Positions 45,714 through 55,917 are shown, numbered from the stretch's first letter. The stretch: 64,000 nucleotides of DNA from Natrinema caseinilyticum (GCF_024227435.1 NZ_CP100445.1:2353369-2417368), one strand, 5' to 3'. Notes: generated from the letters alone by a model not told the origin. Translations and numbers: made by a program.

Positions 45714-46499
45714 ATGGGCACGAAAACGGAATTCGATTCGAAAGAAGCAGCGGGCGTCGAATCGCTCTACAGGACGGATGCAGCCGAACGCCGCCGGAGG
45801 TTCGTCAGGACGCAGCTCGATCCGCAGCCGGGCGAGTCGATCCTCTCGATCGGGTGTGGACCCGGGTTCGAACCGGTCGAACTGGCCGACGCAGTCGCGT
45901 CGGACGGACGGGTACACGCGATCGACGCGAGCGAACCGATGATACACCTCGCGGAGACGCGATGCGAGGACCACGAGAACGTGACCGTCCAACGCGGCCT
46001 GGCAACCGAATTGCCGGTCGAGGATGGGGCCTTCGACGCCGCGACGTCGGTCCAGGTCTTCGAGTACATCGAGGATCTCGACGCCGCACTGTCGGAACTC
46101 GAGCGGGTGCTCCGACCCGGCGGCCGAGCCGCCGTCTACGCGACCGACTGGGATTCTCTCGTCTGGAACGCCGCCGATAGAGAACGCTCGAGGCGCGTCG
46201 CCGACGCGTGGGCGGACCACTGTCCGCGTCCGCACCTCGGCTCCGACCTTCGCTCGCCGCTTCGGAGCGCCGGGCTCTCCATCGATCGCGTCGCGCCGTT
46301 TACGATCGTCGAAACCGAACTCGAGGATACGTTCGCGGGATACATGCGAGGGATATTCCGTTCGTACGCCACGGAACACGACGAGTTCGACACGGAAACG
46401 GCACAGGCGTGGGGTGAAGACCTCCGCGAGCGGGATCGGAACGGGGAAACGCTGTTCAGTCTCACGGCGTTTCTGTACCTCGTGTCGAAACCGGAGTAA
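45714..46499 (+). CDS. SAM-dependent methyltransferase (UbiE-like)
   Basis: A 261-aa class I methyltransferase. Motif I is ESILSIGCGPGFEPVELAD (~38-56), followed by VHAIDASEPMI, ATSVQVFEYIEDL and RVLRPGGRAAVYATDWDSLV. It resembles small-molecule methyltransferases (UbiE/ArsM-like). No substrate clue from neighbours. It runs convergently into purO with a 19-bp gap. Confidence 0.88.
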   Translation: MGTKTEFDSKEAAGVESLYRTDAAERRRRFVRTQLDPQPGESILSIGCGPGFEPVELADAVASDGRVHAIDASEPMIHLAETRCEDHENVTVQRGLATELPVEDGAFDAATSVQVFEYIEDLDAALSELERVLRPGGRAAVYATDWDSLVWNAADRERSRRVADAWADHCPRPHLGSDLRSPLRSAGLSIDRVAPFTIVETELEDTFAGYMRGIFRSYATEHDEFDTETAQAWGEDLRERDRNGETLFSLTAFLYLVSKPE

Positions 46500-46518
46500 C
46501 CGGTCGCAGCTCTCGAAA

Positions 46519-47109
46519 TCAGTCTCCGTTCTCGACGGCCGTCTCGAACCCGTCGTCGGTCCGGGCGACGCCGGCCGCACAGACCGCGTGTTCGAACTCG
46601 AGCCCGTACGCCTCGCTCGCGGCCGCGTCGGCCCCCTCGACCTCGAAATCGGTCGCCTCGGGCGCGTTCTTCTCGTAGGTCGCGACCAGCGTCGGCTCGT
46701 CGACGGTCTCGACGAGCAGGGCGTCGTCTCGAACGGTGCCGATCAGCGCCTCGCCGTCGTCACCGATCGTCGCCGCGATCCGGGGCGTGTTGTAGTCGTC
46801 CTTCTCGTAATCCAGCGCCAGCAGGCTGCCTGCCAGCGCGTCGCGGGCGGGATAGCCCAACTCGAGTTTCTCCGCGATCGGATCGACGTGCGAGCCGTTC
46901 CCGAACGCGACCGTCTCGCCCGTCGGCGTCTCCACGACCCGCAGGCAGTTGTACGAAACGTACGGGTTGTCCGTTGCCGGCGCGTCGGCCGTGGGACCCA
47001 CGGTGAGCGCCTCGTCTCGAGCGGTGATCTCGCGGTTCGGGAACGACCGCGACGACACGCGGTACGCGCCGAAATCGGGGCCGACGACGACGAATCGTCC
47101 GATGTACAT
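46519..47109 (-). CDS. purO: Archaeal IMP cyclohydrolase
   Basis: A 196-aa PurO, which closes the ring of FAICAR to IMP, the last step of purine synthesis in many archaea. It begins [20 protein letters not shown]. Conserved blocks are [24 protein letters not shown] and the [15 protein letters not shown] stretch. The ATG at 47109 is canonical; the longer frame upstream overlaps the divergent HNH gene promoter. Confidence 0.93.
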   Translation of the reverse strand: MYIGRFVVVGPDFGAYRVSSRSFPNREITARDEALTVGPTADAPATDNPYVSYNCLRVVETPTGETVAFGNGSHVDPIAEKLELGYPARDALAGSLLALDYEKDDYNTPRIAATIGDDGEALIGTVRDDALLVETVDEPTLVATYEKNAPEATDFEVEGADAAASEAYGLEFEHAVCAAGVARTDDGFETAVENGD

Positions 47110-47218
47110 ACTCGAGGGTGCGCGAGAGAGCGGAAAATGGGTATCGGTTCGCGCTCGAGAGATCGGTTTCGTCGTGGTCGTCCGAGACTTCATATGCCAG
47201 TGGGCGCCCAACGAGGGC

Positions 47219-48004
47219 GTGACGACGGACGACGAGTGCCTCGAGTCGCTGCTCGAGGCCGCTGACAGACTGGGCAAGTCACCGACGAAAGCGCAGTACG
47301 AAGAGTTGGGGCTGACGCCTGCTTCCGCGACTATCATTCGAGTGTGCGGCGGATGGAACGATGCGAAAGCGATGGCCGGACTCGAGACCTCGTATTCGAG
47401 GGGTCCTCGAGTCGGTCCGAAACCGGACGCCGTCGAACTTCCTGCGGGAACGTCGTGGGACGAGCTATCGGTCGATCAGCGGTGGCATTACCGAAATGCG
47501 GAGTGGAATACGAAACGGACGTTGCGCCGCCGCTCTCGTCTTCGTTCCTGGCTCGACGATCACAAGCGAAACCGAGGCTGTTCACAGTGTGGTACCAACA
47601 TTGCAGCCTGTCTAGATTTTCATCACGTCGATGAATCGACGAAGAAAATGGCAGTCGGACGAATGGTAACATTCGGCTATGGGAAGGATGCACTTCGTGA
47701 TGAAATCGCAAAGTGTGAAGTGCTGTGCGCTAACTGCCATCGGAAGCACCATTCTACACCACCGGATCAGGAACGCCGCCGATGGGTCTTCGAACGAAAG
47801 CGGGCCGCAGGGTGTCAACGGTGTGAAGAGGCTGACCCTGCGTGTCTGGACTTCCATCACGTCGACGAGAAAAAGGAAGCGACCGTTGCGAAACTCCTCT
47901 CGAACGACCGACCGAAAGCGCGTATTCGAACCGAAATAGAACTGTGTCGCGTGCTCTGTGCGAACTGCCATCGCAAACTACACACTGATTCACCGACGGG
48001 TTGA
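47219..48004 (+). CDS. HNH endonuclease-like protein with homing-associated repeat and two zinc HNH modules
   Basis: A ~261-aa protein. The N-terminal segment ([20 protein letters not shown], then [20 protein letters not shown]) matches the helix-turn-helix 'homing endonuclease associated' repeat. Two tandem HNH zinc modules follow, each CxxC...LDFHHVDE...[11 protein letters not shown]. The double module is unusual. It would cut or nick DNA; a homing or defence role is inferred. The GTG at 47219 is ~25 bp after CATATG and is the best start; 47102 ATG overlaps purO. tRNA-Gln lies 134 bp downstream. Confidence 0.75.
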   Translation: MTTDDECLESLLEAADRLGKSPTKAQYEELGLTPASATIIRVCGGWNDAKAMAGLETSYSRGPRVGPKPDAVELPAGTSWDELSVDQRWHYRNAEWNTKRTLRRRSRLRSWLDDHKRNRGCSQCGTNIAACLDFHHVDESTKKMAVGRMVTFGYGKDALRDEIAKCEVLCANCHRKHHSTPPDQERRRWVFERKRAAGCQRCEEADPACLDFHHVDEKKEATVAKLLSNDRPKARIRTEIELCRVLCANCHRKLHTDSPTG

Positions 48005-48138
48005 TCGACGTCCGCATCAGGTCGTCGAGTGTGGTCTCATCGGAGTTCCAATTCCCGTTCGAGTTCGTAACACTCTAATACGGACGCGGTCTACGGATTG
48101 GTACGTCGCCGGTAATCGAAACCGACGAGTTCATGTCA

Positions 48139-48211
48139 AGTCCATTAGGGTAGTGGCCAATCCTTCGAGCTTCTGGGGCTCGAGACGCTGGTTCGAATCC
48201 AGCATGGACTA
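48139..48211 (+). tRNA. tRNA-Gln (anticodon CTG)
   Basis: A 73-nt cloverleaf. Acceptor arms AGTCCAT and ATGGACT pair over 7 bp. D arm GGGT...ATCC. Anticodon stem CGAGC/GCTCG holds loop TTCTGGG with anticodon CTG, reading CAG. T arm GCTGG-TTCGAAT-CCAGC. No CCA is encoded and no intron is seen. Confidence 0.93.
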
Positions 48212-48257
48212 CTTCTCTGCCGTTTCGACTCGAGCCAATAACCGACTCGGTCACCCG

Positions 48258-48283
48258 ATTTCCAGTCGAAACGAGGGGGTCGG
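48258..48283 (+). repeat. Isolated ORB-like element
   Basis: TTCCAGTCGAAACGAGGGGG at 48260-48279, flanked by AT and TCGG, is a good ORB match ~50 bp downstream of tRNA-Gln and ~57 bp upstream of the rhodanese ATG, far from oriC. No paired copy was seen. Confidence 0.6.
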
Positions 48284-48339
48284 AAGTGACGCTCGAGTCA
48301 CCAGAAACCATATTGTTCTCTCGTCAGTACACACTGAAC

Positions 48340-49098
48340 ATGAACCGACGGACGTTCCTCGCTGCGAGCGGGACGGGTATACTCGGCGGGGTTGCCGGTT
48401 GTCTTGGCGGGAATTCTAACGGCAGCGATGCTGATGGCTACGGTCCAGAACCGGAGACGGTACCCGAAGAGCGGACGATCGACACGAGCACATACGAAAC
48501 GGCGGAATTCGACGGTTTCGATGTCCCACTCGCGCCTATCGACGACGTCTTCTACTGGTACCAGCGACAGGAAGCCAGGGTCGCGGACGCACGCGGGTCC
48601 GCCCAGTACGAACGGGCGCACATCGTTGGTGCGCCGCTGAGCACCGCACCCGACGGCGTTTCGAACGATCCCGTTTCGGGCTGGTCGAAAGACGATCGCA
48701 TCGTCACGTACTGCGGCTGTCCGCACCACCTTTCCGGACTCCGTGCCGCGTCGCTGTTAGACAGCGGCTACGAAGAAGTATATGCAATCGACGAAGGGTT
48801 CGGTGCGTGGATCGATCGCGGCTATCCGCTCGAGGGATCGGAGGTCTCGTCGGATCGGGCGACGTACCAGATCAGCGGCCGGTCCGATCCCGCCTACACC
48901 GGTGAGATGGTCATGCTCGAGCAAGTCGACGCGGACCGGCTCGAAGCGGCGCCGATCGCCGACGACGGCTCCTACACTCTCCAGCTCCACTACGCCGGCT
49001 CGATCGACTCCCGATTCAGGGTCAAAGCCCCCGATTATACGGTCGAAGGGACGCTCGAGGAGCTGACGAGCAGTCCGCTTACCCCGACGCAGAACTGA
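48340..49098 (+). CDS. Tat-exported rhodanese-domain lipoprotein
   Basis: A 252-aa protein. It starts MNRRTFLAASGTGILGGVAG, then CL: a twin-arginine signal with lipobox Cys21. An acidic spacer is followed by a rhodanese domain (~85-165) with active-site Cys in VTYCGCPHHLSGLRAASLL. A C-terminal beta-rich domain (~175-252) follows. It is likely anchored outside the membrane and handles persulfide sulfur or a thiol redox function. The ATG at 48340 starts exactly at the signal; the preceding frame is intergenic. Confidence 0.88.
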   Translation: MNRRTFLAASGTGILGGVAGCLGGNSNGSDADGYGPEPETVPEERTIDTSTYETAEFDGFDVPLAPIDDVFYWYQRQEARVADARGSAQYERAHIVGAPLSTAPDGVSNDPVSGWSKDDRIVTYCGCPHHLSGLRAASLLDSGYEEVYAIDEGFGAWIDRGYPLEGSEVSSDRATYQISGRSDPAYTGEMVMLEQVDADRLEAAPIADDGSYTLQLHYAGSIDSRFRVKAPDYTVEGTLEELTSSPLTPTQN

Positions 49099-49132
49099 CG
49101 AGCGGGACGCTCGCGGCCCGATTTCTCACGGC

Positions 49133-50557
49133 TCACGGATCGGTGCGCTCGTAGGCGCCCGCACGCTCGAGTTCGCCCCGCTTTCGAAGCACGCCGGGCG
49201 TTCGACAGATCCCCGGCGCGCCGGTCACTTGCGGGACCGTGCAGTTGTTACAGCTTTCGCAGACGACGCGCGGGTTGGCCGCGGCTCGAGCGTCGGTTCC
49301 GGCCCCCGATCCCGGTTCCGCCCCCGCTCCGGAGTCCGGCTCGAGCAGTCGCGCGCCCAGTCGCGGTTCGGCGTAGAACGGGCGGGCCATGCCGACCATG
49401 TCACAGGCCGGTTCGTCGCCGGTCCCGCCGTCGGCCCTGCTGGCGTCGGAACCGGCGCTCGTACCGAGCAGTCGATCCATCTCCGCTCGTTCGCGTATCC
49501 CGCCCTCGGCGAGAACCGGGATCGACACCCGTTCGCGAACCCGTCGGCAGAACGTCTCGTTCCACGCGGACTCGAAACCGTACTGCAGCGACTGGATTCG
49601 GTTCGCCAGCGCGACGAGTCGTCTGCGAGTCGTGCCGCCGAACGCGGCGTCGTACTCCTCGCGCAGCGCCTCGTTGCCCCACGCTCGCTCGGGGTACGCC
49701 CCGCGGACGATGCTCATGTCCCAGACGACCGAGGTCTGGACCGGCACCACCGCGTCGTAGCCGATCCGCTCGAGCCGGCGGGCGATCTCGATCCCGTCGG
49801 TGAGCGAGAGTTTTCGCCGGACGACGGGCGCGGGCGGCGCCGGCGTTTCTGCCGGGACTTTGGTGATGAGCGGAACGTCGCCCGCCCGGTCGCGAACCTC
49901 GTCGTGAACGACCGCGAGGAACTCGAGGCGGGCCGCCGGCGAGCCACCGAACTCGTCGTCCCGCCGGTTGTAAAACGGCGACAGGAACTGCTGGACGATC
50001 CCCATGTTCGCCCCCGCGAGGTGAACGCCGTCGTAGCCGGCATCGACGGCACGGGCCGCCGTGAGGCCGAAATCGGCGGCCAGCTCGTACACCTCCGCGG
50101 TCGTCAGGACGCGCGGGTCGTATTCGAGAAATCCCAGTCGGTCGAGCAGTCGGAGCTGTCGGGGCGGCCTGGAAACGGCGAGTTGCTCGAGACCGGGATG
50201 TTCGCCCCGGTACTCGGCGTGCCAGGTTTCCATGCTCCGTATGCCGCCGTGTTCGAGCTGGATGAAGATCCGGCTCCCGTGGTCGTGGATCCGGTCGGTC
50301 AGTCGCGAGAGGCGCGCGACGAACGCGGGGTCGTGGACGCGGGTCATTCCGGGTGCGGCACAGCCACCGTCACCGCGAACGATCGTCGCGCCCTGACAAA
50401 CGAGTCCGACCCCCGATTCCGCCGCGGGCTCGAGGTCGTCGATCAGCGTGTCGACCGCGTCGGGGCCGTTGCCCGCACACTCGAGCAGCGGCGCCCGATA
50501 GAGCCGATTCGGAACCTCCACGTCGCCGATCTCGATGGGATCCTCGAGCGTGGTCAT
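49133..50557 (-). CDS. Old-yellow-enzyme family NADH:flavin oxidoreductase
   Basis: A 474-aa FMN TIM-barrel enzyme: VPNRLYRAPLLECAGNGPDA at the N-terminus, FIQLEHGGIRS, GYDGVHLAGANMGIVQQFLS with PFYNRRDDEFGGS, and SIPVLAEGGIRE for the phosphate-binding end. A C-terminal Cys cluster (CESCNNCTV ... GICRTP) resembles the iron-sulfur site of 2,4-dienoyl-CoA reductase-type members. No C-terminal FAD/NAD domain, so it is a short form. It reduces activated C=C bonds; the substrate is unknown. Confidence 0.88.
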   Translation of the reverse strand: MTTLEDPIEIGDVEVPNRLYRAPLLECAGNGPDAVDTLIDDLEPAAESGVGLVCQGATIVRGDGGCAAPGMTRVHDPAFVARLSRLTDRIHDHGSRIFIQLEHGGIRSMETWHAEYRGEHPGLEQLAVSRPPRQLRLLDRLGFLEYDPRVLTTAEVYELAADFGLTAARAVDAGYDGVHLAGANMGIVQQFLSPFYNRRDDEFGGSPAARLEFLAVVHDEVRDRAGDVPLITKVPAETPAPPAPVVRRKLSLTDGIEIARRLERIGYDAVVPVQTSVVWDMSIVRGAYPERAWGNEALREEYDAAFGGTTRRRLVALANRIQSLQYGFESAWNETFCRRVRERVSIPVLAEGGIRERAEMDRLLGTSAGSDASRADGGTGDEPACDMVGMARPFYAEPRLGARLLEPDSGAGAEPGSGAGTDARAAANPRVVCESCNNCTVPQVTGAPGICRTPGVLRKRGELERAGAYERTDP

Positions 50558-50693
50558 AGCGGACGTTCGGCGCGGTCGCACAAGAGCGTGCTGTGGACTT
50601 GCTGCTCGAGAAGCTGCTGGCGATCTTCTCGAGGGGATGGTGACGAGTTGCGATACGAGTGGCTGCCGATTCCCCCGTCCCGACAGGTTCGGT

Positions 50694-51245
50694 TCACTTC
50701 TCGACCTCGAGCAACGCGACTCGCTCCCGAACGAGCGCCGACAGCCCCGCGTCGGTGGCCGCCCGTTCGGCGTCGGTGATCTCGAAGAAAGCACACAGCG
50801 TGTCGACGTCCGGCGACTCGAGGGTCGAGTCGCGTTCGACGAAGGCGTCCGTCCGTTCGATCTCCTCTATCGCGGTCGCTTCGTCGCCGTCGGAACCCGT
50901 TGCACCCTCGTCGGCCGCCGTTCCCTCGTCGCCGGTCGAGTCGGAATCGACGAGGACGACCGCAGGGGTGTCGCCGTCGCTGACGCCCATCTCGAGCGCG
51001 CGGTCGATCTGGCGGCGACCGGCGGCGTACAGCAGGATCTCGACGGCACGATCCCGTGCGACGTTCTCGCCGCGCTCGATGGCGCGGTCTGCGAGTTCCA
51101 CGGCTCGCGCGAGGTGGCGTCGATCGGCGACGTAGCGGGCATCGAACGCCTGGATCGTCACGTCGTGGCGGTCACCGATCTCGCCGAGCGTCGCCACGAA
51201 CGAGTCCAGATCGTCGATCGCGAGGCGACACTCGAGCGTCCGCAC
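50694..51245 (-). CDS. cgi121: KEOPS complex subunit Cgi121
   Basis: A 183-aa protein. It reads MRTLECRLAIDDLDSFVATL, then TIQAFDARYVADRRHLARAV, and the family core ARDRAVEILLYAAGRRQIDR. Cgi121 delivers tRNA to the KEOPS machinery that makes t6A37. An Asp/Gly-rich insert (~102-130) is extra. The GTG start at 51245 shares its first base with the hel308 stop (TAGTG), so the two are translationally coupled. Confidence 0.93.
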   Translation of the reverse strand: MRTLECRLAIDDLDSFVATLGEIGDRHDVTIQAFDARYVADRRHLARAVELADRAIERGENVARDRAVEILLYAAGRRQIDRALEMGVSDGDTPAVVLVDSDSTGDEGTAADEGATGSDGDEATAIEEIERTDAFVERDSTLESPDVDTLCAFFEITDAERAATDAGLSALVRERVALLEVEK

Positions 51246-53659
51246 TAGAAATCACCCAGACTCGACTGACCGTCGTCCGCTTCGGTTGGCTTCGGGTCGG
51301 TCGGCTCGCCGTCGTTCGAACGATCGGTCGAATCCCCCGACGCTCGGCCGGATCTCCCGCCCGTCGACGTCGGCGTGACGCCGTCCATCGCCGGATCCTC
51401 GCGGCCGGCGTTCTCGAGGATGGTCTCGGCCGTCTTCTCGCCTTTGAGCGCGTCGAGGACGACGCCTTTGTCCGCGGTCCGGAGGTCGGACGGCGTCTCG
51501 ATTCCGCGATCGTAGAGGCTCCGGGCGCGCTTGCGGCCGACGCCGCCGACCGAGACGAGTTCGAGAAGCTCTTCACCGACGCCGTGTTCGACGCGGGCGC
51601 GAGCCTCCCGAACCGCGACGGTCCACTCGCTGTCGATTTCGGCGGCCAGCGACTCGGCCGCACCGAGCAGCCACTCGGCGGTGTCGACCTTCCCGCGCAG
51701 GTCGCCCGGGCCGATCTTGTACCGGTCGGTCAGTCGTTCTTCGTCCGTTTCGTCGGCCCAGTCCTCGAGCAGTTTTCCGGTCTTGAGCGCGGCGAGCCAG
51801 TCCTCGAAGCGGTCCTCCTCGAACTCGCTCGGTGCGTCGCCCAGGAGTTCGGCCTCGCGTTCGTAGTAGAGTTCGCCGAACGTCTCGTCTTCGCCCGACC
51901 GTAAGTAGAGTTCGTACATGTCCGGGGTCCGCGAAACGAGCTGATAGAGACCCAGCGCCGTCGGTCGGTCGTCGTCGCGCTCGAGACCGTGGACGATCTC
52001 GGCCGCGCTCATCGGATCGAGATAGAGTCGCGAGACGGTGTGGCCGAGGCTGGTCGCCTCGAGCGACTCGTCCCGGCCGCTGCGTTCGGCGAGGTCGGCG
52101 GCCGAGGTAAACGCGCCGATGTCGTCCCCGTCCCCGTCCCGGTCCCCGTCTCCGCCGTTCCTGCCACCGTCCCCACCGTCACCGCCATTATCGTCGCCGT
52201 CGCGTTCGATGAAATCGTTCGATTCGAGGTACGCCAGAACCGTCTCGGTCACCGTCTCGAGCCTGCCGGCCTCGGTCGATTGACTGGCGTACAGCGTCGC
52301 CTCGAGGAACTCGAGGAGGCCGTTTCGCGTTCGAGCGAACCCGGAAGCGATCGTCGCGAGGACGTGGGTTCGCAACGCGGGCTCGGCCGCGAGCTTCGAT
52401 CGAACCGGCTCCGGATCGGCCCAGACGTAGCGGTCGAACAGCTCCTCGCTCTCGTCGTGGCTCTTGGCGAGCAAGACGGCCTCGCCGTAGGGGTCCAGTC
52501 CCGGTCGACCGGCCCGCCCCATCATCTGGTGGACCTCGAGGACGTCGAGGGGAGCCATCCCGCCGGCGCTGGGGTCGAAGCGGCGCCAGTCCCGGACGAT
52601 CACACGGCGGGCTGGCGTATTCACGCCGGCGGCGAGCGTCGGCGTCGCGGCGATCACTTTCAACAGGCGGTCGCGAAAGGCGTCCTCGACGAGGCTCCGT
52701 TGTGTACTCGAGAGACCTGCGTGGTGGAAGGCTGCACCGCGCTCGACGCAGTCGGCTAAGTCTGTGCTCGTCTCGGTGTCGCTGTCGTCCCGGATTTCGT
52801 CGGCCAGGTCGGCCAACGCCGCTCGCTCCTCGGCCGTCAGTTCGGATTTCGAAACCCCTCCCAGCCGTCTCGCCGCGGCCTCGGCGTTTCGACGTGAGTT
52901 GACGAAGACGAGCGACGAGCCGCCTTCCGTCAGGATGTCGCGGACGAGTGCGGCCTCCTGCGTTTCGGAGCCGTCGACCGGCACCTCGCGCGTCGAGCCG
53001 TCGTCGAAGTTCAGGGCGTTGCCGTAGTGGACACCCGTTTGCAGGTCGATCGGCCGCCAGTCGGTCTCGACGAGCGCGGCGTCCAGCCAGTCGGCGATCT
53101 CGTCGGCGTTTCCGACCGTCGCCGACAGTGCGACGACCTGGAGCTGGGGGGACAGCTGGCGGAGTTTCGCGAGCGTTACCTCGAGCGTCGGACCCCGATT
53201 TCGATCGTCGATGAGGTGAACCTCGTCGCTGACGACGCAGGTGAGATCGGAGAGCCAGTCCGCGCCGTTGCGTACCAGCGAATCGACCTTCTCGCTGGTC
53301 GCGACGATGATATCTTTCGTCGCGAGCCAGTCGCTGGTACTCTCGTAGTTGCCGGTCGTCACGCCGACCGTGACGCCGAACTCCTCGTAGGCCTCGAACT
53401 CTGCCTTTTTCTCGCTGGCGAGCGCTCGCAGGGGGACGATGTACAGCGCCTTTCCGCCGCGTTCGATCGCCGACAGCATCGACAGTGCGGCGATCATCGT
53501 CTTCCCACTGGCGGTGGGAACGGCGGCGACGAGGCTTTCGTCCTCCGTCGCACCGGCTTCGACTGCCTCGGCCTGCGGCGGGTACAGCGCTTCGATCCCC
53601 TCGCGCCGGAAGTGATCGACGGCACCGGCCGGGAGCCTCGAGAGCTCCTCGATATTCAT
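51245..53659 (-). CDS. hel308: Hel308 DNA helicase
   Basis: An 804-aa Ski2-like helicase acting at stalled forks, unwinding lagging-strand structures. Q-motif [12 protein letters not shown], Walker [14 protein letters not shown] (~48-60), DEVH box VVSDEVHLI, motif [14 protein letters not shown]. Winged-helix, ratchet and C-terminal HhH ([20 protein letters not shown]) domains follow. A Gly/Asp-rich insert ([20 protein letters not shown]) sits in the winged-helix region. The C-terminal tail ends QSSLGDF, a PIP-box-like PCNA motif. Start [10 protein letters not shown] is canonical. Confidence 0.95.
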   Translation of the reverse strand: MNIEELSRLPAGAVDHFRREGIEALYPPQAEAVEAGATEDESLVAAVPTASGKTMIAALSMLSAIERGGKALYIVPLRALASEKKAEFEAYEEFGVTVGVTTGNYESTSDWLATKDIIVATSEKVDSLVRNGADWLSDLTCVVSDEVHLIDDRNRGPTLEVTLAKLRQLSPQLQVVALSATVGNADEIADWLDAALVETDWRPIDLQTGVHYGNALNFDDGSTREVPVDGSETQEAALVRDILTEGGSSLVFVNSRRNAEAAARRLGGVSKSELTAEERAALADLADEIRDDSDTETSTDLADCVERGAAFHHAGLSSTQRSLVEDAFRDRLLKVIAATPTLAAGVNTPARRVIVRDWRRFDPSAGGMAPLDVLEVHQMMGRAGRPGLDPYGEAVLLAKSHDESEELFDRYVWADPEPVRSKLAAEPALRTHVLATIASGFARTRNGLLEFLEATLYASQSTEAGRLETVTETVLAYLESNDFIERDGDDNGGDGGDGGRNGGDGDRDGDGDDIGAFTSAADLAERSGRDESLEATSLGHTVSRLYLDPMSAAEIVHGLERDDDRPTALGLYQLVSRTPDMYELYLRSGEDETFGELYYEREAELLGDAPSEFEEDRFEDWLAALKTGKLLEDWADETDEERLTDRYKIGPGDLRGKVDTAEWLLGAAESLAAEIDSEWTVAVREARARVEHGVGEELLELVSVGGVGRKRARSLYDRGIETPSDLRTADKGVVLDALKGEKTAETILENAGREDPAMDGVTPTSTGGRSGRASGDSTDRSNDGEPTDPKPTEADDGQSSLGDF

Positions 53660-53789
53660 TACCCGTCGTTGGTGCGTCCGGTGGTTTAAACTGTCGTCTC
53701 TCGACCCCCTGTGGCGTCCGGTGGTCCGTTCGTCCGCGCCGGACCGACGCGGCGATAGATCGATGCCCGCGGCCGTCGAACGGGGTCCC

Positions 53790-54230
53790 ATGACCGACTC
53801 CGCTCCCGATCGCGTTCTGGTTCCCGAACTCGGCCGTCCGCGAGCGGACGAGGCGCTGTCCTACGCCCTCGAGACGTTTCCCGACGCCGAGATCACCCTG
53901 CTGACCGTCGTGACGCCGCTGGACGCCCCGCTCAGCGAGGGCGGTGTCCTCGAGCGAGGCGACGAACGGGCCGGGCAGGCACGGTCCCGCGCGAACGAGT
54001 TGTTGGCGTCGGTCGCCGATCCCGGGGCGGCGGATCGCGTTCGGCTCGAGGTGACCGAGGGGCGACCCGGCTCCGTCGTTCCCCGGTACGCCGCCGAGGA
54101 GGGGTTCGACCACGTGGTGATGGTCGGCTCCGGCGCCGGAACCGACGGATTCCTCAGACGGTTTCTCGGCCGCGGCATCGCAGCGACCGTCGTCGAGCGG
54201 ACGGCGCGGCCGGTGACCGTCCTCGAGTGA
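53790..54230 (+). CDS. Universal stress protein (UspA) family
   Basis: A 146-aa single Usp domain: [20 protein letters not shown] at the start, [20 protein letters not shown] in the middle. A G-x2-G-x9-G-(S/T)-like stretch is near the end ([20 protein letters not shown], then [15 protein letters not shown]). It probably binds ATP or AMP. It is convergent with the phosphate permease gene. Confidence 0.88.
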   Translation: MTDSAPDRVLVPELGRPRADEALSYALETFPDAEITLLTVVTPLDAPLSEGGVLERGDERAGQARSRANELLASVADPGAADRVRLEVTEGRPGSVVPRYAAEEGFDHVVMVGSGAGTDGFLRRFLGRGIAATVVERTARPVTVLE

Positions 54231-54247
54231 GACCCGGGTCCGCCCGG

Positions 54248-55453
54248 TCAGCCGATCACGGTCGCAAACAGCTGATAGAGGCCGTAGCCGACGACGACCG
54301 AACTCACGAGCGTGAGCAGCCAGAAGCCGATCGTGACGCCGATCTTTCGTCGCGAGACGCCGGCGGAACCGCCCGCGAGCCCGCCGCCGATGACCCCCGA
54401 AAGGACGATGTTGTTGAGCGAGATCGGGATCCCGAGCGCGATGGCCAACTGCGCGACGATGAATCCGGGAACGAGGGCGGCGATCGACCGACGGACACCG
54501 AGTTGCGCGTACTCGCGCGAGGTCGCCTGCAACAGCCGCGGTGCGCCCATCCAGGCACCGGCGAGAATTCCGGCGGCACCGATCGCGAGCAGTGCTATTC
54601 CCGGCAGCCCGAGCTCCACGCGGAAGAGGTTCTCGAGGGGGCCCGTCGCGAGCCCGACCTGCGAGCCGCCCGACGAGAAGGCGACGATACCGCCGAGGAC
54701 GAGCAGGAACACGCGGATCCCGTCCTCGGCGGAGACGAGGACGCGCCGGCGTATCCAGTAGAACCAGAGGGCGCTGGCGCCAATCGTCGCGAGAACCGTT
54801 CCGAGGTCGGCCCCCGCGAAGAGCGTCGGGCCGCCGCCGAGCTGGCGTCCGACGAACCCCGCGAGGCTCCCCTGCTCGGCCGTCGGATCCGGGATCACGC
54901 CGAGCCGAACGTTTGCGACGATCGCGCCGACGATCCCGGCGAGGAGCGGTATCGCGATCGGCTCGGGGATGTCGTCGCGTCGCAGCGCGACCGCCGTCAC
55001 GTAGGCCAGCCCGCCGGACATGATCGGAACGAGCAGCCAGAAGGTGCCGAGCTGTCGGTAGGTGGCCATCGCCGGATCGCCGCCGAGGGACAGCCCGACG
55101 CCGACCATGGCGCCCGTCGTCGCGAAGGCTGCAGGGATCGGATACCGCGTGTAAATGCCGACCGCCATGAACGTCGCCGCCGTCAGCAGGCCCGCGGTCG
55201 CCGCCAGTGGTGTGATCGCGACGCCGTCGATGAGCGCCGCGCCGACCGTTTCGGAGATGCTGCCACCTTGCATGATCGCACCGGCGGCCGCGAGCAGGCC
55301 GATGACGAACGCCGCGCGCATCGTCGATATCGCGTTCGCGCCGATAGCGGGCGCGAACGGCGGCGAATTGCTGTTCGCGCCGAGCACCCACGCCATGAAC
55401 AGACACGTGAGGATAGCGGTTCCGACGAGGACGGCGAACGACGGTGCGACCAT
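54248..55453 (-). CDS. Inorganic phosphate transporter (PiT family)
   Basis: A 401-aa membrane protein with about ten TM helices. The PiT repeat signature occurs twice: VLGANSNSPPFAPAIGANAI at the N-terminus and GIPISLNNIVLSGVIGGGLA near the C-terminus. It would import phosphate with a cation. The ATG at 55453 is leaderless relative to promoter DNA; the upstream frame to 55588 is Arg-rich and not membrane-like. Confidence 0.9.
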   Translation of the reverse strand: MVAPSFAVLVGTAILTCLFMAWVLGANSNSPPFAPAIGANAISTMRAAFVIGLLAAAGAIMQGGSISETVGAALIDGVAITPLAATAGLLTAATFMAVGIYTRYPIPAAFATTGAMVGVGLSLGGDPAMATYRQLGTFWLLVPIMSGGLAYVTAVALRRDDIPEPIAIPLLAGIVGAIVANVRLGVIPDPTAEQGSLAGFVGRQLGGGPTLFAGADLGTVLATIGASALWFYWIRRRVLVSAEDGIRVFLLVLGGIVAFSSGGSQVGLATGPLENLFRVELGLPGIALLAIGAAGILAGAWMGAPRLLQATSREYAQLGVRRSIAALVPGFIVAQLAIALGIPISLNNIVLSGVIGGGLAGGSAGVSRRKIGVTIGFWLLTLVSSVVVGYGLYQLFATVIG

Positions 55454-55671
55454 TCCGTGAGACGTCGTTCGACGACCCCACGTAAAAAGGACGCCGTCGG
55501 TTTTTGCACTCGACATCCGCCTTCTCAGCGCCATCCCTCGCCCGGAATCACGGCTCGTGCGGCGTCGAATTGCGCCGAAAGGCGCCATCGAAGCGCCTGG
55601 GACCGTTTCCGAACGATCGGCCGTGGCCCCCGATCGCTAACGATTTACCGCAAACTGCCGAATGATCGCCT

Positions 55672-55917
55672 ATGAGAGTCGAATACGACGAGGATACCTG
55701 TATTGGGATGTTTCAGTGCGTCGCCGAGTGGGAGGCCTTCGAGAAGGATAAATCGAAAGGGAAGGCGGTTCTCGAGGGCGGCGAGGAGGTCGAGGACGGC
55801 GTCTTCGTTCGTGAGGTGCCCGCGGACGCGGAACTCGATGCGAAATTCGCCGCCCGGTCCTGTCCCGTCGATGCGATCACGATCTACGACGACGACGGCG
55901 AACAGTTGATTCCATGA
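55672..55917 (+). CDS. Ferredoxin with three cysteines
   Basis: An 81-aa small ferredoxin: MRVEYDEDTCIGMFQCVAEW, then a long acidic loop and RSCPVDAITIYDDDG. The CxxxxxC...CP pattern (C10, C16 and the later Cys) is that of single-cluster ferredoxins. The usual second ligand position is Met, so only three Cys remain, suggesting a 3Fe-4S cluster or a 4Fe-4S cluster with another ligand. Its electron partner is not evident from neighbours. Confidence 0.82.
   Translation: MRVEYDEDTCIGMFQCVAEWEAFEKDKSKGKAVLEGGEEVEDGVFVREVPADAELDAKFAARSCPVDAITIYDDDGEQLIP

Noticed and set aside
52188-55481. A 1097-aa open frame on the minus strand
   Set aside because: Arg/Pro-rich translation overlapping hel308, uspA and the phosphate permease, which have clear family motifs.
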